Shown: positions 11,676-24,100 of the stretch, one piece after another | How positions within the stretch are numbered: position 1 is the stretch's first letter | Layout: each line of letters starts with the position of its first letter | Source: Symbiodinium natans | Lineage: Eukaryota; Sar; Dinophyceae; Suessiales; Symbiodiniaceae | DNA: 64,000 nucleotides | Assembly (NCBI GenBank): GCA_905221605.1 | Contig: CAJNDS010002549.1 | Coordinates: forward strand, 186,001-250,000 | Direction of reading: 5' to 3' | Made by a program: the position numbers and the translations under genes | The notes under the pieces: model-generated | Database searches by the model: none | The model's input: only the letters and a program-made list of their open reading frames with translations | What the model was told of the DNA's origin: nothing

Positions 11676-13272
11676 GGGGCCCACTGATGCTGATGATGCC
11701 CGCCTTGTCGGGCCCAGGGCCAACTGATGCTGATGATGCTCGCCTTGTCGGGTCGGGTTTTGCAGGCCCAACAGATGCTGATGATGCCCAGCAGGCCAAC
11801 TGATGCTGATGATGCTTGCCTTGTCGGGTTTTTCGGGCGCAACAAGGGGCCAACTGATGCTGATTGATGCTCGCCCAGCAAGGGGCCAAGGGGCCAACTG
11901 ATGCTGATGATGCTCGCCTTGTCGGGTGTTTCGGGCGCAACAAGGGGCCAACTGATGCTGATTGATGCTCGCCCAGCAAGGGGCCAAGGGGCCAACTGAT
12001 GCTGATGATGCTCGCCTTGTCGGGTGTTTCGGGCGCAACAAGGGGCCAACTGATGCTGATTGATGCTCGCCCAGCAAGGGGCCAAGGGGCCAACTGATGC
12101 TGATGATGCTCGCCTTGTCGGGTGTTTCGCGCGCAACAAGGGGCCAACTGATGCTGATTGATGCTCGCCCAGCAAGGGGCCAAGGGGCCAACTGGTGCTG
12201 ATGATGCTTGCCTTGGCGGGTGTTTCGGGCGCAACAAGGGGCCAACTGATGCTGACGATGCTCGCCCAGCAAGGGGCCGAGGGGCCAACTGATGCTGATG
12301 ATGCTCGCCTTGTCGGGTGTTTCGGGCGCAACAAGGGGCCAACTGATGCTGATTGATGTTCGCCCAGCAAGGGGCCAAGGGGCCAACTGATGCTGATGAT
12401 GCTCGCCTTGTCGGTTTTTTCGGGCGCAACAAGGGGCCAACTGATGCTGATTGATGCTCGCCCAGCAAGGGGGCCAAGGGGCCAACTGATGCTGATGATG
12501 CTCGCCTTGTCGGGTTTTTCGGGCGCAACAAGAGGCCAACTGATGCTGATTGATGCGCGGCCAGCAAGGGGCCAAGGGGCCAACTGATGCTGATTGATGC
12601 TCGCCCAGCAAGGGGCCAAGGGGCCAACTGATGCTGATGATGCTCGCCTTGTCGGGTGTTTCGGGCGCAACAAGGGGCCAACTGATGCTGATTGATGTTC
12701 GCCCAGCAAGGGGCCAAGGGGCCAACTGATGCTGATGATGCTCGCCTTGTCGGGTGTTTCGGGCGCAACAAGGGGCCAACTGATGCTGATGATGCTCGCC
12801 CAGCAAAGGGGCCAACTGATGCTGATGATGCTCTCCTTGTCGGGTTTTCAAGGCCAACAAGGGGGCAACTGATGCCGATGATGCTCTCCTTGTCGGGTTC
12901 TTCGGGCCCGCAAGGGGCCAACTGATGCTGATGATGTTTGCCTTGTCGGGTTTTGGAAGCCCAACAAGGGGGCAACTGATGCTGATGATGCTCGCCTTGT
13001 CGGGTTTTCAAGGCCAACAAGGGGGCAACTGATGCCGATGATGCTCTCCTTGTCGGGTTCTTCGGGCCCGCAAGGGGCCAACTGATGCTGATGATGTTTG
13101 CCTTGTCGGGTTTTGGAAGCCCAACAAGGGGGCAACTGATGCTGATGATGCTCGCCTTGTCGGGTTTTCAAGGCCAACAAGGGGGCAACTGATGCCGATG
13201 ATGCTCTCCTTGTCGGGTTCTTCGGGCCCGCAAGGGGCCAACTGATGCTGATGATGCTCGCCTTGTTGGGCC
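11676..13272. repeat. Minisatellite array, two unit families
   Basis: About 1.6 kb of tandem repeats built on a core ACTGATGCTGATGATGCTCG followed by CCTTGTCGGG. From about 11,890 to 12,780 the higher-order unit is about 98 nt, made of a ~54-nt half (ending GGGCGCAACAAGG) and a ~44-nt half (containing TGATTGATGCTCGCCCAGC). From about 12,910 to 13,260 the unit changes to 160 nt, made of three variants ending in TTTTGGAAGC, TTTTCAAGGC and TTCTTCGGGC. Scattered point differences separate the copies. No terminal inverted repeats or coding domain were seen, and no conserved spacer arrangement of the CRISPR kind. Confidence 0.95.
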
Positions 13273-16200
13273 CTCAGAATGCAAAAGTATGGCACAAAGC
13301 AGGGGGGGCCTGATGCGAGCATCAGTTCCTGGCACCGAGCTGGTCCAGACACCGTAGCAAGTGCTGGATGTTTTTTAGTCTGCTGTTCTAGAGTCATAAA
13401 GTTATATGAAAAGTTGAAAGTCCGGCGCATCCTGCGCCATCTAAACCCAGCAGGTCGAAGCTTCAAAGTAGCCGCGAAGCATGGTCCGAACGGTCGGATG
13501 AGCGGCCGAGGTGGCAGCGATCGGGCTCAGACCAGAGGCGACCAGAGTTGGCATCCAGGGTTTCGGAGCTTCAAGATTTTCGTGGGAGTAAGTACAGAAG
13601 TGGCTGGACCCAAACTTTGTTTGATTGCGAGTGGCCGAAGCCACACCGTTCTCCACAAACTACTGCTTGATACGTTGATACTGGGTAGGGTCGGAGGTCT
13701 GGAAGACTAGGCATGGTGCGGCTTGAGAAATTCGCCCTTCTGGAGGTGGATCGGATCCTGCTGTTGAAAGCTTCGGAAGTGTGCGGGGAGGCTTGATCTG
13801 GCGCAGCTGTGTGGCGGTGGCTGTATGTATCCAGAATGCCCTCTTTGTTTCCTTTGCACATCCCGCAGCTGCAATAGTTTGGCATTGCTGCGGCACTGCA
13901 TGCGCCCGCCACAAACTTTGCGAGGGCATTCCTGACGTCTTGAGCCCTGGTGGCGTTGCGGGCTCAGGACATGAACCCCATCTAAGGCTTGTAGATCCTC
14001 AGGATACTCATTGGACATTGCAGCATTGTTTCCACCTGTAGCAGGGGCCTCAGCAAGTTCAGGATTGGCTTCTAGCTGCCTGAATTCGAGGTCGTGAGCT
14101 CCGAGTCCGGCTTTGGTGCCCTCCAGTGCAAGCAGGATCCGAATGCTTGGGCCTGAGCCAGTGTGCAGCCTCAGGGAGTTAGCAAAGTGCAAGAATCTAT
14201 CAACCAAGAACAGGACGAGAGCCTCAGAGAGGAGCAGGTTGCCTGGGGTCATTCTAGCAATCAATGCAGACATACCCAAGCCGCACCGCAATCCAAAACA
14301 ACCTTATTATAGGACCTTGGGGGTTCTGCGATACTGCCGTCTAACAGCCAACATGGCTACCTTGACGGACACCGGACGCCTCACTACAGCCCCCGAGACC
14401 ATGTGCGGAGGGGCCTCCCAAAGCTCTATGAGAAGAAGAGTAAGAAGAGAGGGGGCCTTAAGAGAAAGGAAGGAAAGAGGACCGTGCCATTGCTTCTGCT
14501 ACTGCTAACATGATGCTTGGATTTGAAGGTGCTAGGAGAACAGGCCGACTTTTTTTTGGGGGGGATTAGGTGGTGGAGTTGGTGGTGAGTACCTGAGAAT
14601 ACTCCCAAACTCCTACTGCCCGAGGCCGCGGCGGACATTTGTTTGATGGATGTCTCAATTTGTCTTTGGTCCTACCACGTAGCTTACCGGTCAGATGTTT
14701 TGTTTCTTTAGGCTCTTGTTTTTGTTGATAGCTCACCATCAAGGTAGTTGAGCACTCCGAAGCTAGATGGTATGCTTGCGTGCGGCATTAGCCTGCGCGC
14801 GCACCATACACTCGCACCTGCCTTTTCGCATCGCAGCAACTGATGTGAGTTGAACGAGTTTCTGCGCCCGCCCTACCCCATGTGGTATTCCTTCTGCGTG
14901 GAGACGTGGGGCTGCGGCCCAGTATTGTGCGCCAAGCTCATTGTGAAGAGATGTGTGTGTGTGTGAGGGCGAAGCAAGGTCCAGGTGGGGCTTCCATGGT
15001 GTAGAAGAATTAACCGCATTGTGGAGCTGCTGCAGCTTCATCCCAGATCAGGAGGGTACGATTTTGGTCTAATTTTGGCAAGGGTCGGGGTGAGACAGTC
15101 TCGTTCCGGAGTCGGAGCTCTTGAGGCTGGCGCAGAGGAGCTGGAGCGGAAGATGGTGTGCGGGGGAGTCGACTCCTTGGGAGCAGTACGCTGGGCCCCA
15201 AGCGTGTAGCATGCAGCTCCCCAGGCCGTTTCTATTGCAAAACTGAAGGCCTCAACTCCCGCCCGATTCTGAGGAACCTACACCCTCGGGACCTATCACA
15301 TTTGTGTTTGTGGGGCTCTTCCTGGCTATGCAGGGCTCTCGGACTGCAGGGGCCTGGACAAAGCATCGCTGCTCACGCATTGAGTGTCAGGATTGCTCGC
15401 ATCCATCACACTACTGGACGCCTGCTGGCAAAGCCTTCCAGGCTCGCAAATCTAATTCTGGTTTTAGCAAACCAGGTTTACAAGTAAGCGGGGGCTCAGC
15501 CGCAGCAAGTTGTTGAGCGACGTTGCATAGTCAGCCGGCCACGCCCACGCCCAAGGCTCGACCCCCTGGCAGACTTGGCCCCCGTCTTGGCAACCCATGT
15601 GTGGAAGCACGAGAAATCGAAAGGTTGGGGTGGACCGAGCGGGTGCGACTCTGCTGGTACTTTGGCGGACCCATTCGCCCATGCGTGCTCTTGGCAACGC
15701 TCATGGATTCACCTGATGCGCTGGGGTTTTGGACACCGTCTGCGTATGGGGGGGGGGGGGGTGTCAAAGAGGGGAAGCGCAACGCCTGTGGCCTTGGGAT
15801 CGGGGTCGGGAAGCGATGGCGACTGGGTGGTGGATGTTCAGCAGTGGGCTTATCTGCGGCATGCAAGCTCTGCGTGGTTGCAAGCGTCGAAGTGTATTGC
15901 AAGACAAGATAAAGACTTCGTCGGCATCTGCAGCCATCAATCTTTAAGATTTCCTGTGGTCGTGACGTGGTGGTAGTGACCGCTAGTGACGACACTGTTG
16001 TCGTTGCCGTATCCTTTCCTGCATAAACCCGAATAAGCATGCTGGAAGGGTTGTGGATTTCCCACTCATCTTTGCTGTTGCAACTACAGTACAGTTGTTC
16101 ACATTTGAACACCGGGCAGGTGCTGATGAGGGCAGATGCACCAGGGCTGCGTCCCTAACTGCCGCGATGTCATGCGAGTAGTTCGACGGTGTGAGGGCGA

Positions 16201-16611
16201 CTCACCAAAGCATAACTTTGCAAGAGGAGACCAAGAGCGCAGCTTGACCATACATCCATACTTCGGGCCATGCAAGTACCCCAAAATTGGCTACTTTTCC
16301 CAACAAGAAAGCAGTGTAGCAGTGAGGCGCGCATGAGCACATGATTCGTGGGTTTGAAAGAAGCTTCTGGCCAGGGCAGCTGAGAGTGTGCCCCCTGTGT
16401 CGCTCCTCACTGTTTCGAAGAGTGCTGGTCTAAGACTCGCTTGCCCTGACATTGCTGCATACATTCCCTTATATTCCCTTGCCCCATCTTAGGTCCCGTT
16501 GTGTCTGCTGCCTATGCTCCACGTCCGCTTGGCTCTCATCGGCGACTTGCGGCTGGATATGAGGCCGGCTGATGCAGCGGATCTTGGCCGTCAAGTTGGC
16601 ATGCTGAACAG
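13273..16611. other. Stretch with weak exon candidates
   Basis: No recognisable family. At 13,459-13,588 an AG|G-preceded frame (GRSFKVAAKHGPNGRMSGRG) ends at a consensus-like GTAAGTAC donor and may be an exon. On the - strand 13,707-14,291 is open for 194 codons (with MSALIARMTPGNLLLSEAL) without a known signature. A G-run lies at about 15,751-15,762. A run of TG repeats lies near 14,950-14,965. Confidence 0.3.
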
Positions 16612-17054
16612 GACGGTGTGGTGCGCGTGTGGGAGCCGGCGACCCCTGAGATTGCCGCAACGTCAGGCTCCCAGGCATATAGTGCGTTGTAGTCGTAGAC
16701 GCAGCGGCAGGAGTAGGAGTGGTCGTAGCTGTAGGAGCAGCAGGAGCCTCCTTACTAACTACCACGATGATTACGTCCATGTTACCAGTGCGAATGGCCA
16801 TGATGCAGAAGCCACGTTGCCGAGGCTGATCGGTCACCTCGACCATGTGGAGGCATGCGACGCTCTTTTGACATGCAGAGAGGAGCTTAAGGTGAAGTAG
16901 TGATACACTGGTATGATATGGTACGATATCCCACAGGCCACTGAAGGTTACCTGGATACAGTGGAGTCAGTTGTGAAACACATGATGCCCACTCGGCGTG
17001 CACGTACACAGGCCGTGGCCTGGGCACCAGATGCGAGCTGGTTAGCATCAGCAG
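16612..17054 (+). CDS. WD40-repeat protein exons, set A (partial)
   Basis: Three short exon-like blocks match successive parts of WD40 blades. From 16,612, after CAG|G, the frame reads DGVVRVWEPATPEIAATSGS, the D-x-x-V-x-V-W strand end of a blade. 16,825-16,852 reads LIGHLDHVE, the GH-containing loop. 17,012-17,054 reads AVAWAPDASWLASAG, the following strand pair. The last two join in phase across an intron at 16,853-17,011 with a GC donor and an AG|G acceptor, giving GHLDHVEAVAWAPDASWLAS. The 43-nt final exon ends in phase 1 at another GC donor. Upstream and downstream exons were not identified, so this may be part of a longer beta-propeller scaffold gene or a partial copy. WD40 propellers bind proteins; no partner can be named. 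Confidence 0.55.
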
Positions 17055-20000
17055 GCAGGCTTGCCAGGTTTGCTCATGGGCGGGTCGAGGATGCGAAATG
17101 CAGGCCATGCACGCGCTGTGACCTGTTGATAGGCTACTGCGAATCTGAAAGTATAGAAGCCCACACGATGGAACAGATGTTCGGGCTCGACTTTCGAGGA
17201 ACCACGAACTGAACCTTGAATACAGAAGGACAGGACCTTTGTGTCACTTAAATTCAGAGTTGGTCGGCATTTGAGTTTGCGCGTACGGAAGCATGCAGAC
17301 GCAGTCATTGAAAACAAGCTTTCCAAGCATGCTGGTCGCTTGGCGGCGGGTGGCAAAAAATTAAGCCAATGCCCACTGCAAATGAGTGAGTGAGAGTGAG
17401 TGAGCGTGCCTTCGTGCATGCACGTGTATGTGTATGCCGATACAGAGTTTTGAGAGTCTGCTCTTGCTCATGGTTAGAAGTTAGGACGCTTAGAATGTGT
17501 TAGGGTCCATCTGTTGTCCATAATCGGGGTCCACAGTCCGGGTCCAAGGGGTTTATATGGCCGGCCAAAATGTAACAGGCCCCTGGGCACCTTTTTGTGA
17601 CAACCCCCCTCCGCGACTCCTTTTCCGCGACATACGTGTGCAACACAAGGGGCGCGACATACGTAGTATGTAACAGGAAGGGTGGGCGGGGCGGGGAAAC
17701 GCGACATACCCCCATTTTGGCGCACAGCCACATAAGAGGTTCCTCGGAGATAAAGCTGGGAATATTTGATGCTTGGTGCGCCGTGCATTTCCTGATCTTG
17801 ACGGCGTGCTGACTTGTATGGCGGCTGCCAGCGTGGGCTTTGGCTTTGGCTTTGCCCAGGTTTTCGCATCAGGGGTACCTTGGCAAGACCCTTTGGGTCT
17901 GAGACCGCTTTCTTTTCGAAGGCCTCGACGGCAGCTTGCGGCTCTGGAGCGCGGCTGCCGGTCTTGGCCCTTTGGGCCAGGGCGTTGTGCTCCCAGCTGT
18001 GTGTTCGGGGACATGACATGGGGGCTAACACGGGCCGCTTTAGGCACCTCGCCCGCGCAGCGCTCGGTAGAAATTGCGGTTGCAGACAGTTCTCCTGGCT
18101 GAGGTGCCCCCTCACATCTGCCCGAGATGGGCAGCTGTATGGCATAGGCCAGGCGGCAACATGCTGGGAGCTGAGGTTGCAATTATTTAGGTGCAATGCT
18201 CTGCAGTTGTTTACGAACTGCAATCGCTCGCCATACGCAAGGCCGGACTTTGACTGGCAAAACGTCATCCTCGGCCATGTGTGCGGCACCACGTGATGCC
18301 ATCGGCGTAGCTATAGAACCTTGCAGCTGCAAGGCTGAAGATGAATCCGCTGAACATCACGCAGGACTAAAGTGATTAAAGCATGGTAGCACCAAAGGCT
18401 TTGACCTCTCCAAGATGCTGCGTTGCACCCCTGTAAGCCTGCTGCAGGAGCCTTTCGTGAACTTTGCAGAATCTCTGTCCCATGAAGATCTTGCAGATAT
18501 AGGCAGAACATGGTACAAAGAAGCTGTGCTTAAGTCCAGTCAGCAGAGATGGCACGAATCTCGGCCTTCTCTGGAGGCCATTTGACCTTGAACAGGGCTG
18601 CCGCGCAGTGCGAGAAGGCATTGATTGGCAGGAGTTGAAGCAAGCTGATGCGCTCACGCGACCACCAACGCCGGCATGTTCATGTTCCACGTAGGCCTGC
18701 AGCAATTTCCGCGAGATGGCGGCTGACTTCTGTGAGCCAGACACCCAGATGCAGAAGCACTACGCTGGTGGTAAGCTATACATAGGTGCAACAGTTGGGG
18801 TGGCCACCCCGCAGGTGTGGACCCAGCCTGGAGTGCCACATTCTGGGGCTACCTGGCCTGGAATAGCAGAAGCATACGGAAGCTGTCCGACCTCAATACT
18901 CATTGGGCCTGCAGATGACTTTGAGGTTTCCTTAGCAAGCTGCCTTGCCTAAGGACCTGTTTGCCCAAATGTGGGCTGGAGGCTGCTGGGTCTGTTACAA
19001 CGATCGTTTCAGAATTTGTTACGCCTCGCGATCATGAGACAATGAAACCATGAAACCGCTTAAAAAACCACTGTCATGCCGCTCATCGCAGGCGCACATA
19101 TGGCCGGTGGCACACAAGCAGGGCCTCACCTCCGTCGTCGTATCGCGGCAGCCTCGCGAGCTCTGTCGTCGAATCTGCGTAAGACTTGTCAGATCTTGTC
19201 AGCGTACTGTGTGCTGGTTTTGGGCAGCTCAAGCCTTCGTCCCATAGTCGCCTGCGTTTTTACATGGGTCCTATTTGGGTGGGCTGCCATGGCTGAGCCA
19301 TGCAGCTCCTGGACGCTGCACCTTACCGACTCCCAGGCCTTGAAAAGAGCAGAGCGCGGCCTTGAAGTGCAAAAAGCGCGACCAGGTGCCAATACTGGAG
19401 AAGGCTCTTGAGAGCTGCAGGCGCTGGCTCCACCACGATCGAAATGAAAGGAGACCCGCAGCCAGGATGCAACATGGGCATAAGGTGAGATAAGCAAGGA
19501 CACTGAAAAAGGGGACTCTGAGCAGCTTGTGAGGCAGATTCCCGAGGCGATCCACTCACTATGCTGCAGCACTCCCCTTCCACGGAGGCCGCCCTCTCGA
19601 CTACATTTGGGACATCTGACCTCTAGTCCTATAGGACCTTGTGGGGGTTTTGGGGTGCTAGTAAGATGTACATACCTGTACCAAACTAAGCATAACCCGT
19701 GAGAGCATTGGTGCAAACTCGTGCGAGGTCTTCGTCATCCATCATGCCGACAGGCGGTGGGTGAGTGGGTCGTGGGAAAACGGCCTGAATTCTCACAGCA
19801 TGTGGCCCTTGCATCATCTTGTCTGTTGGGATGGGGTGGCTGAGGTCTTCGAAGGATATGGAGGGTTCCGAAATTGGGGGTACCTCATTGGAGGCCTTAT
19901 TGTAAGGGAATCCGACTCTTTGGGGATTATATCAGGGTCCCCTTCTTTATCTCCAGGTCCCAGGTGCGCTTCCAGCTGCACCAGCTGCCGCCACGCCCAG

Positions 20001-21157
20001 GTTGTGTACAGAGGGCGAAGGCTGGAGAGAAAGTATGAACCTTAAAATTGGGGTCACATACCCTATACTACTATAATCCCTATTGAGGTATATGAACCAT
20101 AAAACCTTTTAGGGTTCATTTCGTCCGCAAGGAGGGTATAAGGCGACATGAGGTGCGACTTCAAGAGCATGTCTGGTCTTGAAGTCCATGAACCTCTTCT
20201 TTATACAATCTTGTGCGTGATACTTCGAGGCTCTATTTAGATGGAAGCCGAAGACCCACATGGAAGGCTGGATGCCGAGTTACTGGCTTGGGGGTTTTGA
20301 AAGGTGGGGCGTTAGTTGGGTTGGCACCTGGGTTAGCTTGTCTGGCACATGCATTGGTGTTTCAGGGCTTCTGGCTTTCCGGCCTTTCTCGCAAGGACGC
20401 GCTCCCTGCCATAGCTGACCGATTTAACCGGCACTGCGTGTTGTAGGATCCCGCCGCTGGACATCCTGCACCCTACTTCCGTGCATGCCGAGGGGCAGAG
20501 CTGGATGTATCCACTCGGCAAGTTTCGGGAGAAGCGGAGATCGAGGCGAGAAGATGCATGAAACACTTAGCAGTTGTACAGACTCAGCTCGTTTCGGCAT
20601 CCAGTCTTCAGCGTTCGATGCCGCATCAATCCAGCAAGAACTGTTAGGAAAGTAGACACCTGAAGTCTTGGTTGACAGTTACTCGGTCACAGGCAATACC
20701 GCGCGCGTTAAAACTACTTTGGCTTTGCGCGCCGTGCCTCAAAGCCCCAGCCCATAGGTTAGGTCGCCGTCAGCAGGTCTGCAATGAAACTTTCAAGACA
20801 GAACATCAATGTGTTGCACCGTCCGTTCATGAACCATCTACCCTCTGATGAAGCAACAGCACAGCATATCAGGGCAAGCGTTACACTTTCATCCGCTGCC
20901 TTCTGTTCGCAGGTGGCTTTGAACTGTGCAGAATCTTCAGAAAAGGGTTGAGTTTGGGCGGTCTACCCACCGAGTTAGGCACTCTGCCTGGGACACTGAA
21001 TGCTGGCAAGAAGCAGTCGCAAACCGCTGATACTACAGACTTTGCCGCTGTGTCCCTTGATTTGGTTCGTGCTCAGTCGGCACGCTCCAAGAAATCCTAC
21101 ACCCTCCAGCTTTTTGGCTCAGTTTTTTAGGGGTAGCATCCCAGACCGATTTTGCAG
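17055..21157. other. Gene-poor stretch upstream of the receptor gene
   Basis: No family recognised. The phrase GCGACATAC occurs three times at 17,620-17,710. On the - strand 17,474-18,292 is open for 272 codons, and 18,376-18,744 - reads ISRKLLQAYVEHEHAG, but neither has supporting splice structure. Near 19,880-19,935 lies a short phrase also found near 42,090-42,145 (see findings). 20,948-21,130 is an open frame (TTG start, LGTLPGTLNAGKKQSQ) that could be an upstream exon of the receptor, unproven. Confidence 0.3.
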
Positions 21158-24100
21158 GCGCTTGATTCAGAGCTATCAAGTTTGCGCCCTTTCCTCGGGC
21201 ATGGTACCTTCTCTACTACCGCTCTTCTTTGCTGCTGCTGTTCCCATCATCGGGCGCAGGATACGCTTCGCATCGCAGGCTCTTCCACCGCCTATCCAGT
21301 TGTCAGCGCATGGTCGTCCACTGCAGACATGCAGGCGCGTTACAACCTAATAGTGGAGGGAGGCGGCTCCAGTTCGGGTGCTCGGCGCGTGTGTGCCGAT
21401 CGCACGGACCCGATGCATGTTGACATCGGTGACATGTCCAGGGACTGGAAAGATTCCGAGGCTCTACGGCTGGATGATGGCTACACCTTCGAGTGCCTGA
21501 ACAGCAAGCAACGTGTGACGCAGATCATCGTGGGCATCGACGGCCTCGGTGTTGTCGTGGCCAAGAACAGTGCCGGTCACAACTGCATCACCGACCCCTC
21601 CATGGGCGGCCTCACCCATGCGCAGCTGCGCTGGATGTTCAGCGACTGGACCCAGGCACAGCTTGGTGACGATGGCTTGGACATGGCTTCGGTGCTCCCC
21701 AATGACGACGGCGACAACATCAAAGAGTGGAGTGACCTCAGCCCTCAGTGCGAGGAGGTGCCCATCAACATCTACGGACCCGGTTCAGCATCGGGTACTC
21801 ATGATTTCTTCGCAGAGGTGGTGCTGTGCAAGAGCTGCTTTGAAGGCAAAGCAGGCTACACGCCCGAGCACTTTCCGATCTGCGACCACACGCTGAACCA
21901 GAACCTCGAGGCATTGACTGCGCCGGCTGATGTTGACAACTTCATTCAGACGCAGCGGCCGAGTAATTGCTACATGGAGTCGGAGGTCGATGAGAAGATC
22001 CTGCAGTGGACCCTGGCGGACTATGGCGGGGTGGCTTACTTTGGCTTCGCCTACTATGCTCAGAACTCGGCCACGCTGACGGTGGCCAGGATCGCTGAAG
22101 ACACAGTCAAGGGCATCAAGGACACGCCGGATGCAAAGGTGGAGCCTTCCAGCTACTCCATCACGGATGGCTCCTACGCGGTCTTCCGCCGCATGCTCTA
22201 CATGAACGTGGACAACGAAGCCTGGGACATGGCGCAAGCCTTCTTGCAGTATGGCTTCACAGACGCTGGTCAGAAGAAGGTCTCTGACGTCGGCTACGTC
22301 GCCATCAACGCCAATCTCCGGAACAAGATGAACCAGCGGATCGCCCAAAAAGGCAACGCCGAGGCGGACTATGTTCCGGTGCAGCCCGAGGTTTGCTTCA
22401 ACGGTACGGAGCTCGTGGAGGAAGAGTACCTGAACCAGTTCGGCAATCCGAAGATTCGCTACAGCTGCAACGAATGCGCTCCAGGATATTTCAAGCAGCT
22501 GAACACGCCGACGAAGTGCCGCAAATGCCAGCCTGGTGCAGTCACCTCGAGTCCGGGGCAGTCCTCCTGCGAGTTCTGCCTTCCGGGGACGTTCGCAGAA
22601 GAAGGCTCCACGAACTGCACGGCTTGCCCGAAGAACACCATCGCAGCAGCTCCCGGTGCTGGCCGCTGTGACTCCTGCAGTGCTGGGTACCAGACAGAGG
22701 CCGCGGGAGCATCCGCCTGCCTTCGCTGCGGCCTGGGAACCTTCCGGACTCTCACCGACGCGGCCTGCGTGACTTGCTCGCCTGGGCTCACGACTGCATT
22801 CATGGCTGCAGAGAATTCCGAGGACTGTGTCTGTCAGGCAGGGACCTATCGGAGCCTCCTCGGCAGCTGCGAGCCGTGCCCAGAAGGAATGACCTGCGCT
22901 GTCGGGAGCGACATGGCTCACTTCCACAACACGACGTCCTTCTCCATCGACACCCCCTACCCGCAGCTGAAGCCAGGATTCTACTCAACGTACAGCAAGC
23001 CATTGAGCGTCTACAAGTGCCTGCAGGAGGAGATTTGTCTTGGGGGAGACCCTGAAAGTTGCGAAGGAGGTCTGGTCGACCTCGTGTGTGCGCGCTGCCC
23101 AGCTGGTCAGGAGTGGAGGGCCGGCAAGTGTGGCGTTTGCCAGGGAGGATCCGGCAGCGAAGTCACGCTGATTCTTCTCGCCCTCGCAGGATGCGTGTCG
23201 GTCATCGTGATGCATGTGATGGCGAACTGGCCACTTGTCAAGGGAAGCAGGACGGTCATGACGGCTGTCTACTTTTGTGGTATGGCGGCAACTGTCGTGC
23301 TCACCTTTGGTGTCTATGGAACGCTGGATGCCGTGTGGGGTCCTCCGATAAGCAATTTCATCCCGAGCTTCGGCATCCTTTCCTTAAACATGGAGTTTTT
23401 CTCCTTCTCTTGCGTCATGGGTGAGAAGTCCTTCACCGCAGAGTACGTCGTGAAGCTGATTGCTTTCCCGATCCTTTGCCTGGTGGTCTTCGTAGGTTCC
23501 TTCCTGTTGCAGCGTGTGCCGAAAGTGACGCTGTACGCCTCGTTCAATCTCCCAGCCATGCTCAACACTGCAGGATTCCTGATGTCGGCCTTGTTCGTCT
23601 CGGTTAGTTTAATGAGCCTGGAGGGCTTTCGCTGTAAAGCGAACCCGAATGGCAAGGCTCTTCTGCAAGCCTTTGGCGCCATGGTTTGCTGGGAGGGTGG
23701 CGAGCACAACGTGCTGATCGCACTGAGCGTGGTGGCGATCCTTTGCTATCCGGTCACCTATCTCACTTTCACGGGCATTGCCTCGTTCGGCTTCGGGCCC
23801 TTATCGGTGAGGTATGGAGTCCGGTTCACCTCAGCCATCCGATTCCTTTCCGGGAGGATGAAGCCCGACAACGTCATGTTTGGCTTCTGGTGGAACGTTA
23901 GGAACTTCATGATTTCCCTTGCGCCGGTGCTAGCCAGCAACAACTACGGGGGCCAGATCATCCTCATCTTGACGGTTTTTGTCTTGTGGCTCATCGGCCA
24001 AGCGAGGTCCCAGTGCTGGCGCTTCGAGCTTCTCAACCACTTAGACATGGTCGTCAGCGGCGTGCAGATCCTGATGCTTTGCTTGTTTGGTCTCTTAGCC

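Noticed and set aside
11566-13020. 484-codon open frame on the - strand
   Set aside because: It lies wholly inside the minisatellite, all three frames are open there, and the peptide is only a translation of the repeat.
11676-13272. CRISPR-like regular repeats
   Set aside because: Eukaryotic context, no unique spacers, unit length changes, and no cas genes.
21105-21120. TTTTTGGCTCAG as a relic of the dinoflagellate spliced leader
   Set aside because: Only about ten bases match the 22-nt leader end and no further leader copies follow, so chance is likely.
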